Assembly: GCA_011523845.1 (NCBI GenBank)
Contig: WTFV01000178.1
Location: 1 to 64,000, forward strand
Origin: Acidobacteriota bacterium
GTDB taxonomy: Bacteria > Acidobacteriota > Vicinamibacteria > Vicinamibacterales > UBA8438
Length of the DNA: 64,000 bases
Direction of reading: 5' to 3'
Of this stretch, positions 37,179 through 44,758 are shown piece after piece. Numbering within the stretch: position 1 is the stretch's first letter; the number at the start of each line of letters is the position of its first letter. The position numbers were made by a program, and so were the translations under genes. The notes beneath the pieces were generated by a model. That model saw only the letters and a program-made list of their open reading frames with translations, was not told the DNA's origin and did not search any database.

Positions 37179-37720
37179 CGGTCGGTGTGCTTCCTCAGAA
37201 ACTTCACGAATTGATTGAGGTGCAGGCGCTCTTCCTTCGTGAGTCCGGAGATGCGCTCGGAACTCGCCGCGAAACGCACCGCTTCCTCGCGAACGTCATC
37301 GTCGACACGCACCGCCCCCGAAAGAACGACAAGGCTTCTCTCAGCGAGATCGAAATACCGCTCGAGCTGGAAGATGGTGCGCGGGTTCGGATCGAACGCC
37401 GGGTCGAGCTCGATCCGGCGCAGCTCGGATGCGTCGACGCGCGCGTTATGCGCGAGCTCGTCGATGGTAAGTTGGTCGCGTCGACGCAACATCCGAACGA
37501 ATGCTCCTAGGCCGCGGTGCAGATCTTCGATTCCGGTCGCGTCACGCGCCTCGGACAGGGCGCGCTCCGCAACCGCTTCGCCGCGGGCCGCGAGCGTATC
37601 GAGATCCTCGCCGGTGTCGGCGAATGCTTCCCGAAGTTCGTGTTCGGACGCTTCCAGCAGAATGGCGCGCAGTGCTCGGTTCATCGTGATTCGGCTTTGC
37701 TCCTTGGACTCCATGGTCAT
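37175..37720 (-). CDS. XRE-family HTH regulator
   Basis: 181 residues, start overlapping the sigma gene stop as ATGA. A central helix-turn-helix (LGAFVRMLRRRDQLTIDELA, then HNARVDASELRRIEL) is flanked by an acidic helical N-terminal extension and a C-terminal helical region. The C-terminus (LTKEERLHLNQFVKFLRKHT) may be an oligomerisation or cleavage region. Its position before an ImmA/IrrE peptidase suggests a proteolytically controlled repressor of the operon. Confidence 0.82.
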   Translation of the reverse strand: MTMESKEQSRITMNRALRAILLEASEHELREAFADTGEDLDTLAARGEAVAERALSEARDATGIEDLHRGLGAFVRMLRRRDQLTIDELAHNARVDASELRRIELDPAFDPNPRTIFQLERYFDLAERSLVVLSGAVRVDDDVREEAVRFAASSERISGLTKEERLHLNQFVKFLRKHTDR

Positions 37721-38292
37721 TGGCCTCCCTCCGCGAGATGCTTCGCAAGGCGACGACGAATCCGTTTGGTCGCGGTGTCGTACTGCGTTCTTCCCATGCC
37801 GAGCTCGCGCTGGATCTCGGACGCGGAATAGCCATGCCCCTTCAGACGAAGAAGCTTGAGCACGGTCTCGTCTTCGGAAAAGAGGGCAACCAGATCCGCG
37901 AACTCGTCGCGGGCCTGAAGGCGAGCCTCGGGGCTCGGTTCCTGGGCGGGAGGTTCAGGACGATTATCGGGCAACTGGCCGATTCCGTGCGCAAGTTGTT
38001 GCTCGACCACATGGCCGGCGTCGCTCTCCATGACTCGATCGAGGTGCTTGAGGATACTGACTTTTCGGTTCCACCGCCGGCGTCCGTCCAGAGTCTTGAC
38101 GATGGCGTCATGCAGGAGGTCCTCCGGCGAGATGACCGAGTTCCTCAACCTGGTCCTGGCGAAGCCGCGGGCGATGACCAGGAGCTTGGCGTGGTCCGCT
38201 TTGTGGAGGCTGTCGATCGCATCTCGCGCCTCCTGTGGCGTGGCGAACAGCGCACCGTGGCTGGTGGGTTCAGGTCGTGCTTCCGGCATCAT
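37717..38292 (-). CDS. sigma-70-like (ECF-type) sigma factor
   Basis: 191 residues, first gene of the minus-strand operon, with GAGG about 7 bp before the start. Region 2 is around ARGFARTRLRNSVISPEDLL and HDAIVKTLDGRR. Region 4 is a C-terminal HTH (LKGHGYSASEIQRELGMGRT then QYDTATKRIRRRL). The spacer is Pro/Glu-rich. It overlaps the XRE gene by 4 bp. It may direct RNA polymerase to the operon's own promoter, with the XRE protein and peptidase as switch. The autoregulation is inferred, since no matching promoter motif was identified. Confidence 0.8.
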   Translation of the reverse strand: MMPEARPEPTSHGALFATPQEARDAIDSLHKADHAKLLVIARGFARTRLRNSVISPEDLLHDAIVKTLDGRRRWNRKVSILKHLDRVMESDAGHVVEQQLAHGIGQLPDNRPEPPAQEPSPEARLQARDEFADLVALFSEDETVLKLLRLKGHGYSASEIQRELGMGRTQYDTATKRIRRRLAKHLAEGGQ

Positions 38293-38303
38293 GACAATCC
38301 TCT

Positions 38304-38647
38304 TCAGAGACCAATGCCGAGCAGAGACCGGGACACGGACATCCGCGGCCTCGGATTCTGAAATTGACGCAAAGGAGCGGAACGGGCGGGCGTCTTGCCG
38401 AGTGCGTCCAGCACCCGGCCAGCCGTGGTCGGCGACCAGCGACTCACGCCGCCTCGAAAGACAAGGTCAAATGGTCGGACCGGTTCTCCGTGCTCCAACC
38501 GATCCGCGATGACCCGGAGCGCGAGCGCCTGAACTGGGCGACAGCGTCCTCCCGGGTCTCGCCGTAGCACAGCACTCTGGAGAGGTCCGGCGCCTCCGCC
38601 AGCCACCGGCCGTCGTCCTAGCGGTCGAACTCGATCCCGAACGTCAT
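38304..38647 (-). pseudogene. hicBA toxin-antitoxin remnant
   Basis: From an ATG at 38647 the frame reads MTFGIEFDR, then an amber stop, then DDGRWLAEAPDLSRVLCYGE and TREDAVAQ, typical of HicB. A frameshift follows, after which ALALRVIADRLEHGEPV continues HicB. It runs without a stop into VSRWSPTTAGRVLDALGK, the first helix and strand of HicA. HicA's catalytic-His region is missing. The pair is dead, and it lies directly upstream of the sigma-factor gene on the same strand. Confidence 0.68.
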
Positions 38648-38803
38648 GTGCAGTCCCGTAAAATGCACCCGAATCGAGAGTCAGCGTAGCACGGCCAGCC
38701 GGGCTGTCATTGCCGGGCGATGCCCATTCGTGTGGGGACCCATGCACAGGAACGACCAGCGGCGCAACGCGGACGACATCGGCGACAGGCGGCGGGGCAG
38801 CCC

Positions 38804-41356
38804 GTGATCGACACCGGTCGTCTGCTCGCGGACCTCACGCGCCTGCGGTCGGACCTCGAGGACGACCTGCGTGGGCGGTGCGGGGAACGCCCGGACCTGG
38901 AAGCGTCGCTCCAGCAGGAGTACCGCAGGGCGGTGGGGCGCGAACGCACCGCCGATATCTACGACTCCTGGCGTGAAGAGTGCCTGACGCAGGTGGCCGT
39001 CGCCTGGATTCTCGGATGCGTCTTCGTGCGTTTCCTTGAGGACAACGCCCTGGTCGATCCGCCGCGCCTGTCCGGTCCCGGCGACCGGCGCACGCGGGCC
39101 CTCGACGAGCACAACCTCTATTTCCGTGCGCACCCGACGGATACCGACCGCGAGTACCTGCTGCAGGTCTTCCGTGCAGTCGCAGCGCTGCCGGTCGCCG
39201 GACAGCTCTTCGACGAGCGGCACAATCCGCTCTGGTCCGTCGACGCCGAGATGCTCTCCGGCGACGCGGCGACACGGCTGCTCCGCCTTTGGCAACGGAT
39301 CGATCCCGACTCGGGCGCCCTCGCGCACGATTTCACTGACAGGGCGTGGGACACGCGCTTCCTGGGTGACCTCTACCAGGATCTTACCGAATCCATCGGT
39401 ATTACGTCGTTCACACTCGAAGACGATATCTACCTGCTTTCCGTCGACGCCGTGCGACGCCGCGCTCTACCTGCTGATCAGATCCGCGAGATGGTTGCTG
39501 GCGAAACGATCCGCGACTGGGGTCGGCAAACTCGCGAGTACGCGGCCTTCCCTTACGACAACGATTTTCAGCCGATCTCGGATGATTTGGACCATCCGGT
39601 TCTCAAGTACTTGTGGCCGGCCCGATCCAATCTTGCAAACAATCGGATGTTCGGCGGCAAGACCAAGATCCAAACCGGCCTTGAATGGTATGAGTACGGG
39701 CGCCTCACACGGGAAAAGCTCCGGACACCACTGTCAATCACCTTCGCTGATGTTGCGACACAAAACCACTTCGTCCTCGATCGCGGCGGAAGGGTCTTCA
39801 AACGAACTGCGCCAGTGATCAAGCTGGCGGCGGAGACTGATGAAGATCAGCACCTTGGACTCCTTGGCCAACTCAACAGCTCCACGGCGTGTTTCTGGAT
39901 GAAGCAGGTATTCCACAATAAGGGTGGTGGTGGGATAGGTGGCGGCCTCGCGTCGGAAAGATGGGAGCAGTTCCATGCATTTGATGCAACCAAGCTGCGG
40001 GAGTTTCCTGTCCAGAACGTCCGGTCACTCAACCTCGCCCGCGAATTGGACGCTCTCGCACAGAAGCTCATTCGAACGCTTCCCGCGGCACTGGTCGCCG
40101 CCGGCCCGCAGTCGGCCGCCTTTCTGCAGGCGGCACGAACTCGCGCCCTCGAAATCCGCCAGCAGATGGTTGCCCTGCAGGAGGAGCTCGACTGGTGCTG
40201 TTACCGACACTATGGCGTGACGGAAGACGAACTGTGTATTGCCTCCGAACATGCACCCGCCATCCGCCTCGGCGAGCGAGCCTTTGAGATCGTTCTGGCG
40301 CGAAGGATCGCGGCGGGCGAAGTCGAGACGAAGTGGTTCGAGCGACATGGCTCCACGGCCACCACGGAGATTCCCACGCACTGGCCGCCGACGTACCAGG
40401 AGCTGGTCCGGCGCCGGATCCGAGCCATCGAGAAGAACGCGAACATCGCCCTGATTGAGCAACCCGAGTACAAGCGTCGCTGGAACGACGAACCGTGGGA
40501 GACGCAGCAGGAACGGGCACTCCGGGGATGGCTGCTCGATCGGCTGGAAGCGCCGTCGCTCTGGTCGGAGCTGCGCCTGACGACCACCGCGGCACTGGCG
40601 GACCGGATGCGGGAAGACGCGGAGTTCCTTCAGGTGGCGGAGCTGCACACCGGGCGTCCGGACTTCGACGTGGCGAAGCTGGTGGCTGGTCTGGTGGAGG
40701 AGCAGAGCGTTCCGCTTCTTTCGGTCCTCCGCTACAAGCCGTCCGGACTTCGCAAGCGCGAAGCCTGGGAACGCACGTGGGACCTCCAGCGGCGTGAGGA
40801 TGCGGTTGACGCACGGACGAAGCTGCCCTCCGCGGATCCGGAACACTTGACCCCGGAGCAGGCCGCGACGCTGAAGGCGACGGAGATCGGAACGATTCCC
40901 GTTCCGCCGCGGTACGCGTCGGCCGACTTCCGGAAGGCCGTCTGGTGGCGCCTGCGCGGCAAGCTCGACGTGCCGAAGGAGCGCTTCGTCAGCCTGCCGT
41001 ACTGCGAGCGCGAGGCGGATCCGTCGCTGGTGATCGGCTGGGCGGGCTGGAACGCCCTGGAACAGAGCCGGGCGGTCGCCGCGTACTTCCATCAGATGCG
41101 GGAGCAGGAAGGCTGGACGGTAGAGCGGCTGACGCCCCTCCTCGCCGTGTTGCTGGATCTGCTGCCGTGGGTGCGGCAGTATCACAATGCGCCGGACGCG
41201 GAGTTCGATACCGGCATGGGCGACTACTTCGAGGGGTTCATCGACGAGGAGGCGCGGGCGCTCTCGCTCACCCATGAGGCGGTCCGTGCCTGGGCGCCGC
41301 CCGCGGGCCGCGCCCGTCGCGGCGACCGGCGGCGTTCCTCCAATTCCGGGGCGTGA
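38804..41356 (+). CDS. pglX: pglX, BREX type 2 adenine methyltransferase lacking its catalytic core
   Basis: 850 residues from the GTG at 38804, where BREX-2 PglX homology begins (VIDTGRLLADLTRLRSDLED). The N-terminal part continues through AVAWILGCVFVRFLEDN to WDTRFLGDLYQDL. The expected next section, with the SAM-binding D-P-A-C-G-S-G-type loop and the N-P-P-Y motif, is absent. The sequence goes straight to the post-catalytic segment (LEDDIYLLSVDAVRRRALP) and the target-recognition and C-terminal regions. Family members are about 1,150-1,250 residues, so 300-400 are missing in frame. The product should fold in part but cannot methylate DNA. It overlaps the DUF5131-TcmP reading frame region by GTGA. 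Confidence 0.85.
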   Translation: MIDTGRLLADLTRLRSDLEDDLRGRCGERPDLEASLQQEYRRAVGRERTADIYDSWREECLTQVAVAWILGCVFVRFLEDNALVDPPRLSGPGDRRTRALDEHNLYFRAHPTDTDREYLLQVFRAVAALPVAGQLFDERHNPLWSVDAEMLSGDAATRLLRLWQRIDPDSGALAHDFTDRAWDTRFLGDLYQDLTESIGITSFTLEDDIYLLSVDAVRRRALPADQIREMVAGETIRDWGRQTREYAAFPYDNDFQPISDDLDHPVLKYLWPARSNLANNRMFGGKTKIQTGLEWYEYGRLTREKLRTPLSITFADVATQNHFVLDRGGRVFKRTAPVIKLAAETDEDQHLGLLGQLNSSTACFWMKQVFHNKGGGGIGGGLASERWEQFHAFDATKLREFPVQNVRSLNLARELDALAQKLIRTLPAALVAAGPQSAAFLQAARTRALEIRQQMVALQEELDWCCYRHYGVTEDELCIASEHAPAIRLGERAFEIVLARRIAAGEVETKWFERHGSTATTEIPTHWPPTYQELVRRRIRAIEKNANIALIEQPEYKRRWNDEPWETQQERALRGWLLDRLEAPSLWSELRLTTTAALADRMREDAEFLQVAELHTGRPDFDVAKLVAGLVEEQSVPLLSVLRYKPSGLRKREAWERTWDLQRREDAVDARTKLPSADPEHLTPEQAATLKATEIGTIPVPPRYASADFRKAVWWRLRGKLDVPKERFVSLPYCEREADPSLVIGWAGWNALEQSRAVAAYFHQMREQEGWTVERLTPLLAVLLDLLPWVRQYHNAPDAEFDTGMGDYFEGFIDEEARALSLTHEAVRAWAPPAGRARRGDRRRSSNSGA

Positions 41357-41379
41357 ACGCGGGCCAGGAGGGTACCGAA

Positions 41380-43440
41380 ATGGCCGCCACAGACATCGAG
41401 TGGACTGACGCCACGTGGAATCCCGTCGCCGGCTGCACGGTTCTTTCCCCCGGCTGCACGAATTGCTACGCGATGCGCATGGCGGCGCGGCTCGATGCCA
41501 TGGGGCAGGCGAAGTATCGCTCCCTTACGCACCGAAGCGGGGAACGTTACGTCTGGACCGGCGCGGTGCGATGCGACGAAGCGAGCCTGGACGTTCCCCT
41601 CCGGTGGCGGAAGCCGAGGCTCGTGTTCGTCAATTCCATGAGCGATCTGTTCCACCCCGACGTTCCAGAGTCGTTCATCGGCAAGGTCTGGCGGACGATG
41701 GCGGCGGCGCACTGGCACACCTTTCAGGTGTTGACCAAACGAGCCGGGCGGATGCGGGAGATCGCCGAGCGGTTGGAAGTCCTTCCGAACGTGTGGCTGG
41801 GCGCCAGCGTCGAGAACGCCGACTACCTGTGGCGTCTCCGCGAGCTGCGGGCGACGCGTGCGGCCGTCCGGTTCGCATCGTTCGAACCGCTGCTCGGGCC
41901 CGTGACGGCGGCCGATCTCGACGGAATCGACTGGGCGATCGTCGGCGGAGAAAGCGGCCCTGGCGCCCGTCCGATGCAAGCCGAATGGGTCCGGGCGATC
42001 CAGGCGCAGTGCGAGGAGCAGAGCGTCGCTTTTTTCTTCAAGCAATGGGGCGGCTCTCGGAAGAAGCAAGCCGGCCGGGAGCTCGACGGCCGCACGTGGG
42101 ATGCCAGGCCCGCCGTTTCGCCCCGCTTCCGAGCGGGAATCTCTGAATTCGGTGCGCCGGAACGAGGGGGTGATACGATTTCCGGCGCAATGAGCTTCAG
42201 ATGGCGTCCCGGCGATCCGCCTCCACTGATTGAGGAACACAGCAAGGCGAAACTCGGCGTGCTGCGCCGCTACCTGCGCGCGTATTTCGACAGACTGAGC
42301 GTCAATCCTTCCCGCGAGGAGTTCAGACTCGATCTGATCGACGGCTTCTCCGGCGGAGGCGTGTTCACTGACGGCGGTGCAATCCTATCGGGCACACCCC
42401 TGATCATGATCGAGGAGTCCGAAGCGGCGCAGGAGAGACTGAACCGACACCGTTCCAAGCCTCTTCGTTTCGACTTCAAGTATTACTTCACCGATGCGGA
42501 TCGCCTTCATGCGGATCATCTTCGAGCCGTTCTGAACGAGCGCGGTTGGATGGATGACGAGAGAATCGTCGTTCGGAACAGCCGCTTCGAAGACGAGGCC
42601 GATGCCATCATCGCCGAGGTCCGGCGACGCCAGCCGCGGGCCGGCCGCGCAATCTTTCTTCTGGACCAGACCGGGTTCGCGCAAGTCAGGCTGGAGCTGG
42701 TTGCCCGGATACTCCGCCAACTGCCCGCCGCGGAGGTCATTCTGACGTTCGCCGCCGATGCACTCATCAATCATCTCGCGGCGACGCCGGAGTACGTCAA
42801 GGCGGTTTCGCCTCTCGATCTGACGAAAGCGCAGATACACGAATTGATCCGGCTCAAGAACGACGCCGGTGGAAGAGCGCTGGCGCAGAGAGTGCTGCGC
42901 GATCACATTCGCAACGCGACGGGAGCGATGTACGACACGCCCTTCTTCATTCGACCGGAACAGTCGCGCCGCGCGCTCTGGTTTCTCCATCTGTCGAGGC
43001 ACCCGACGGCGCGCGACGTGATGATCCAGCGCCACTGGGACGTCTCCGGGGCGTTCGAACACTACGGCTCCGGCGACTTCGAGATGCTGGGGTGGGATGC
43101 TCTGCGATCCTCGGATACGTTGCGACTGTTCCGTTTCGAGGACCTCGAGGCCAGGCAGATGCGCGACCAGCTCCTCGGCGCCATGCCGGCGGAGTTGCAT
43201 GCCCTCGTCGCCGAGGAACCGGTCACCCTGCAGACGATGCGGCACGTGCTTGCGAACAGGACGGCAGCCCGATTCTCCGATCTCGACGACACGGTCATCG
43301 AACTCGCCCGCGCGAAGGAAATCGACATCCTGAACGCCGACGGCAAGTTGAGATCGCGGAGCCTGCGGAGACTCCGGTCCGATGATCGGATCGCGATGCC
43401 CCGGAGGCCTCTGCTGCGCGGGCTGCCCCTCAGACGATAG
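41380..43440 (+). CDS. DUF5131 (Gp37/Gp68-like) fused to three-Cys-motif partner TcmP
   Basis: 686 residues from the ATG at 41380 with GGAGGG 7 bp upstream. Residues 1-245 are DUF5131, starting DIEWTDATWNPVAGC and with the cysteine cluster GCTVLSPGCTNCYAMRM, radical-SAM-like in arrangement, and IVGGESGPGARPM. Without a stop it continues from about residue 270 into TcmP (HSKAKLGVLRRYLRAYFDRL, DLIDGFSGGGVF, FLLDQTGFAQV). The two are normally separate adjacent genes. An internal ATG at 42190 could still start TcmP alone, but no good ribosome site precedes it. The TcmP-DUF5131 pair recurs in defence islands and its activity is unknown. Confidence 0.85.
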   Translation: MAATDIEWTDATWNPVAGCTVLSPGCTNCYAMRMAARLDAMGQAKYRSLTHRSGERYVWTGAVRCDEASLDVPLRWRKPRLVFVNSMSDLFHPDVPESFIGKVWRTMAAAHWHTFQVLTKRAGRMREIAERLEVLPNVWLGASVENADYLWRLRELRATRAAVRFASFEPLLGPVTAADLDGIDWAIVGGESGPGARPMQAEWVRAIQAQCEEQSVAFFFKQWGGSRKKQAGRELDGRTWDARPAVSPRFRAGISEFGAPERGGDTISGAMSFRWRPGDPPPLIEEHSKAKLGVLRRYLRAYFDRLSVNPSREEFRLDLIDGFSGGGVFTDGGAILSGTPLIMIEESEAAQERLNRHRSKPLRFDFKYYFTDADRLHADHLRAVLNERGWMDDERIVVRNSRFEDEADAIIAEVRRRQPRAGRAIFLLDQTGFAQVRLELVARILRQLPAAEVILTFAADALINHLAATPEYVKAVSPLDLTKAQIHELIRLKNDAGGRALAQRVLRDHIRNATGAMYDTPFFIRPEQSRRALWFLHLSRHPTARDVMIQRHWDVSGAFEHYGSGDFEMLGWDALRSSDTLRLFRFEDLEARQMRDQLLGAMPAELHALVAEEPVTLQTMRHVLANRTAARFSDLDDTVIELARAKEIDILNADGKLRSRSLRRLRSDDRIAMPRRPLLRGLPLRR

Positions 43441-43498
43441 CGGGGCGGCGAGCGGCCGTTCCAAGGGGGGAGTTCGCCGCGGACCGCTGGCGGTGTAC

Positions 43499-43926
43499 CC
43501 TGTCGATGGAGGGCGATTCCGAGGTCAATACATGGGCACAACACACGTGACGGTCACGATCCGCAACCCCGCGGAGCCCGACAGAGCCTGGGAAGGACTG
43601 TTCCTCGTGGACACGAGCGCGACCGACTCGCTCGTCCCGCGACCGCACCTGGAGGCGATCGGACTGGGGCCAAAGGGCCACCGCGTGTACGAACTGGCGA
43701 ACGGGGACGAGCTCAAGATGGAGATCACGGTAGCCGAGATCGAGTTCATGGGCGAGACCGTGGGCGGCACCGTCCTCTTCGGCGAGGCCGGCGCCGAACC
43801 GCTGCTCGGCGTGACCGCCCTCGCGTCCGTCGGCATCGAGGTCGACCCGACCAACCAACGGCTGAAGAGGCTTCCCGCGGTACGGCTCAAGACCATGCGG
43901 TAACCTGTCGATGGAGGGTGATTCCG
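43499..43926. repeat. 23-bp direct repeats flanking the second retropepsin gene
   Basis: Positions 43499-43521 and 43904-43926 are the same 23 bp with one mismatch (CCTGTCGATGGAGGG then C or T, then GATTCCG). They bracket one gene exactly, which suggests that it was gained or duplicated as a cassette. Confidence 0.85.
43532..43903 (+). CDS. retropepsin-like protein with altered active-site motif
   Basis: 123 residues from the ATG at 43532. LFLVDTSATDSLVPRPHLEA is the active-site block of clan AA bacterial aspartic proteases, but the usual D-T-G-A reads D-T-S-A. GETVGGTVLFGEAGAEPLLG and VTALASVGIEVDPTNQRLK complete the fold. The Gly-to-Ser change may weaken activity. It is flanked by 23-bp direct repeats and lies between TcmP and a toxin-antitoxin remnant inside the BREX locus. 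Confidence 0.8.
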   Translation: MGTTHVTVTIRNPAEPDRAWEGLFLVDTSATDSLVPRPHLEAIGLGPKGHRVYELANGDELKMEITVAEIEFMGETVGGTVLFGEAGAEPLLGVTALASVGIEVDPTNQRLKRLPAVRLKTMR

Positions 43927-44017
43927 CGCCTTCGACCACCTGCCGCTGATCGAGTACGGCTTGAGACCATACGGTTCGCAGATTGCATACAGACAGCAGC
44001 GGCGTCATAATGACAGC

Positions 44018-44256
44018 GTGGCTGTCCAAATCACGGTGCGCAACGTCCCGGAAGCGGTGCGCGACGAGCTCGCCGCCCGCGCCGCCCTGGCCCACAAGTC
44101 GATGCAGGAGTACTTGCGGGGCGAACTCGAAAGATTGGCGTCGAAGCCGTCCATCGATCGATGGCTCGAACGGGTGCGCGAGCGCCAGAACGCTAACCCG
44201 GACACGCTTGCCGGCCAGCGAGATTCTCCGCCATCTCGATGCCGGCCGGCGCTGAG
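44018..44256 (+). pseudogene. FitA/VapB-type antitoxin, frameshifted at its C-terminus
   Basis: From a GTG at 44018: VAVQITVRNVPEAVRDELAA then RAALAHKSMQEYLRGELERL, the ribbon-helix-helix domain of FitA-like antitoxins. After NPDTL one extra T shifts the frame; in the neighbouring frame the expected tail ASEILRHLDAGRR ends at a TGA 6 bp before the toxin start. DNA binding may survive, but toxin binding would be lost. Confidence 0.72.
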
Positions 44257-44261
44257 GCGCG

Positions 44262-44691
44262 ATGGCGTCGGTCGTCGTCGATGCATCGGTGCTCGTTGCG
44301 GCAGTGCTCGATACTGGACCGGACGGCGACTGGGCCCGCAGGGTGAACCACCGAAGAGCACCTGTTCGCGCCCCAGTTGGCTCCTGCCGAGGCCGGTAAC
44401 GTGCTGCGACGCGCCGAGCTGGCGCGTGAAGTTTCCAGCCTGGAGGCGACGTCGGGCTATCGGGACGTCATCGGTTTGCAGATCGAGCTGCTGCACTTCG
44501 AACCGTTCGCCGAACGGATCTGGGAGCTGCGTTTCAACCTGACCACCTACGACGCCTGGTACGTCGCGTGCGCGGAGGCGCTGGCCGTACCCCTGGCCAC
44601 GCTCGATGCCCGCCTGAGCCAAGCGCCCGGTCCCACCTGCGGATTCCTGTTGCCCGACCCTGGCCCGGCGTCGCCGGAGGAACCCTCATGA
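44262..44691 (+). pseudogene. VapC-type PIN ribonuclease toxin, frameshifted
   Basis: Starts MASVVVDASVLVAAVLDTGP (first catalytic Asp) and shifts frame after GDWARR near 44340. It resumes in the next frame as EEHLFAPQLAPAEAGNVLRR with the conserved Glu, then TTYDAWYVACAEALAVPLAT and LDARLSQA with the later acidic residues. All PIN landmarks are present, so a single indel inactivated it. It pairs with the antitoxin remnant just upstream. Confidence 0.75.
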
Positions 44692-44758
44692 CGAGACGGC
44701 TCGGCGCCACGGAGATCATCGCCGCCTCCGGGTCGGTTCGCGTGCCGAAGGCTCCTGC

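Noticed and set aside
33515..38292. Reading the E1/E2/JAB genes as a type II CBASS module
   Set aside because: No CD-NTase or effector gene is present, the E1 and JAB are fused, and a ubiquitin-like protein gene is included, so a dedicated ubiquitin-like conjugation cassette fits better.
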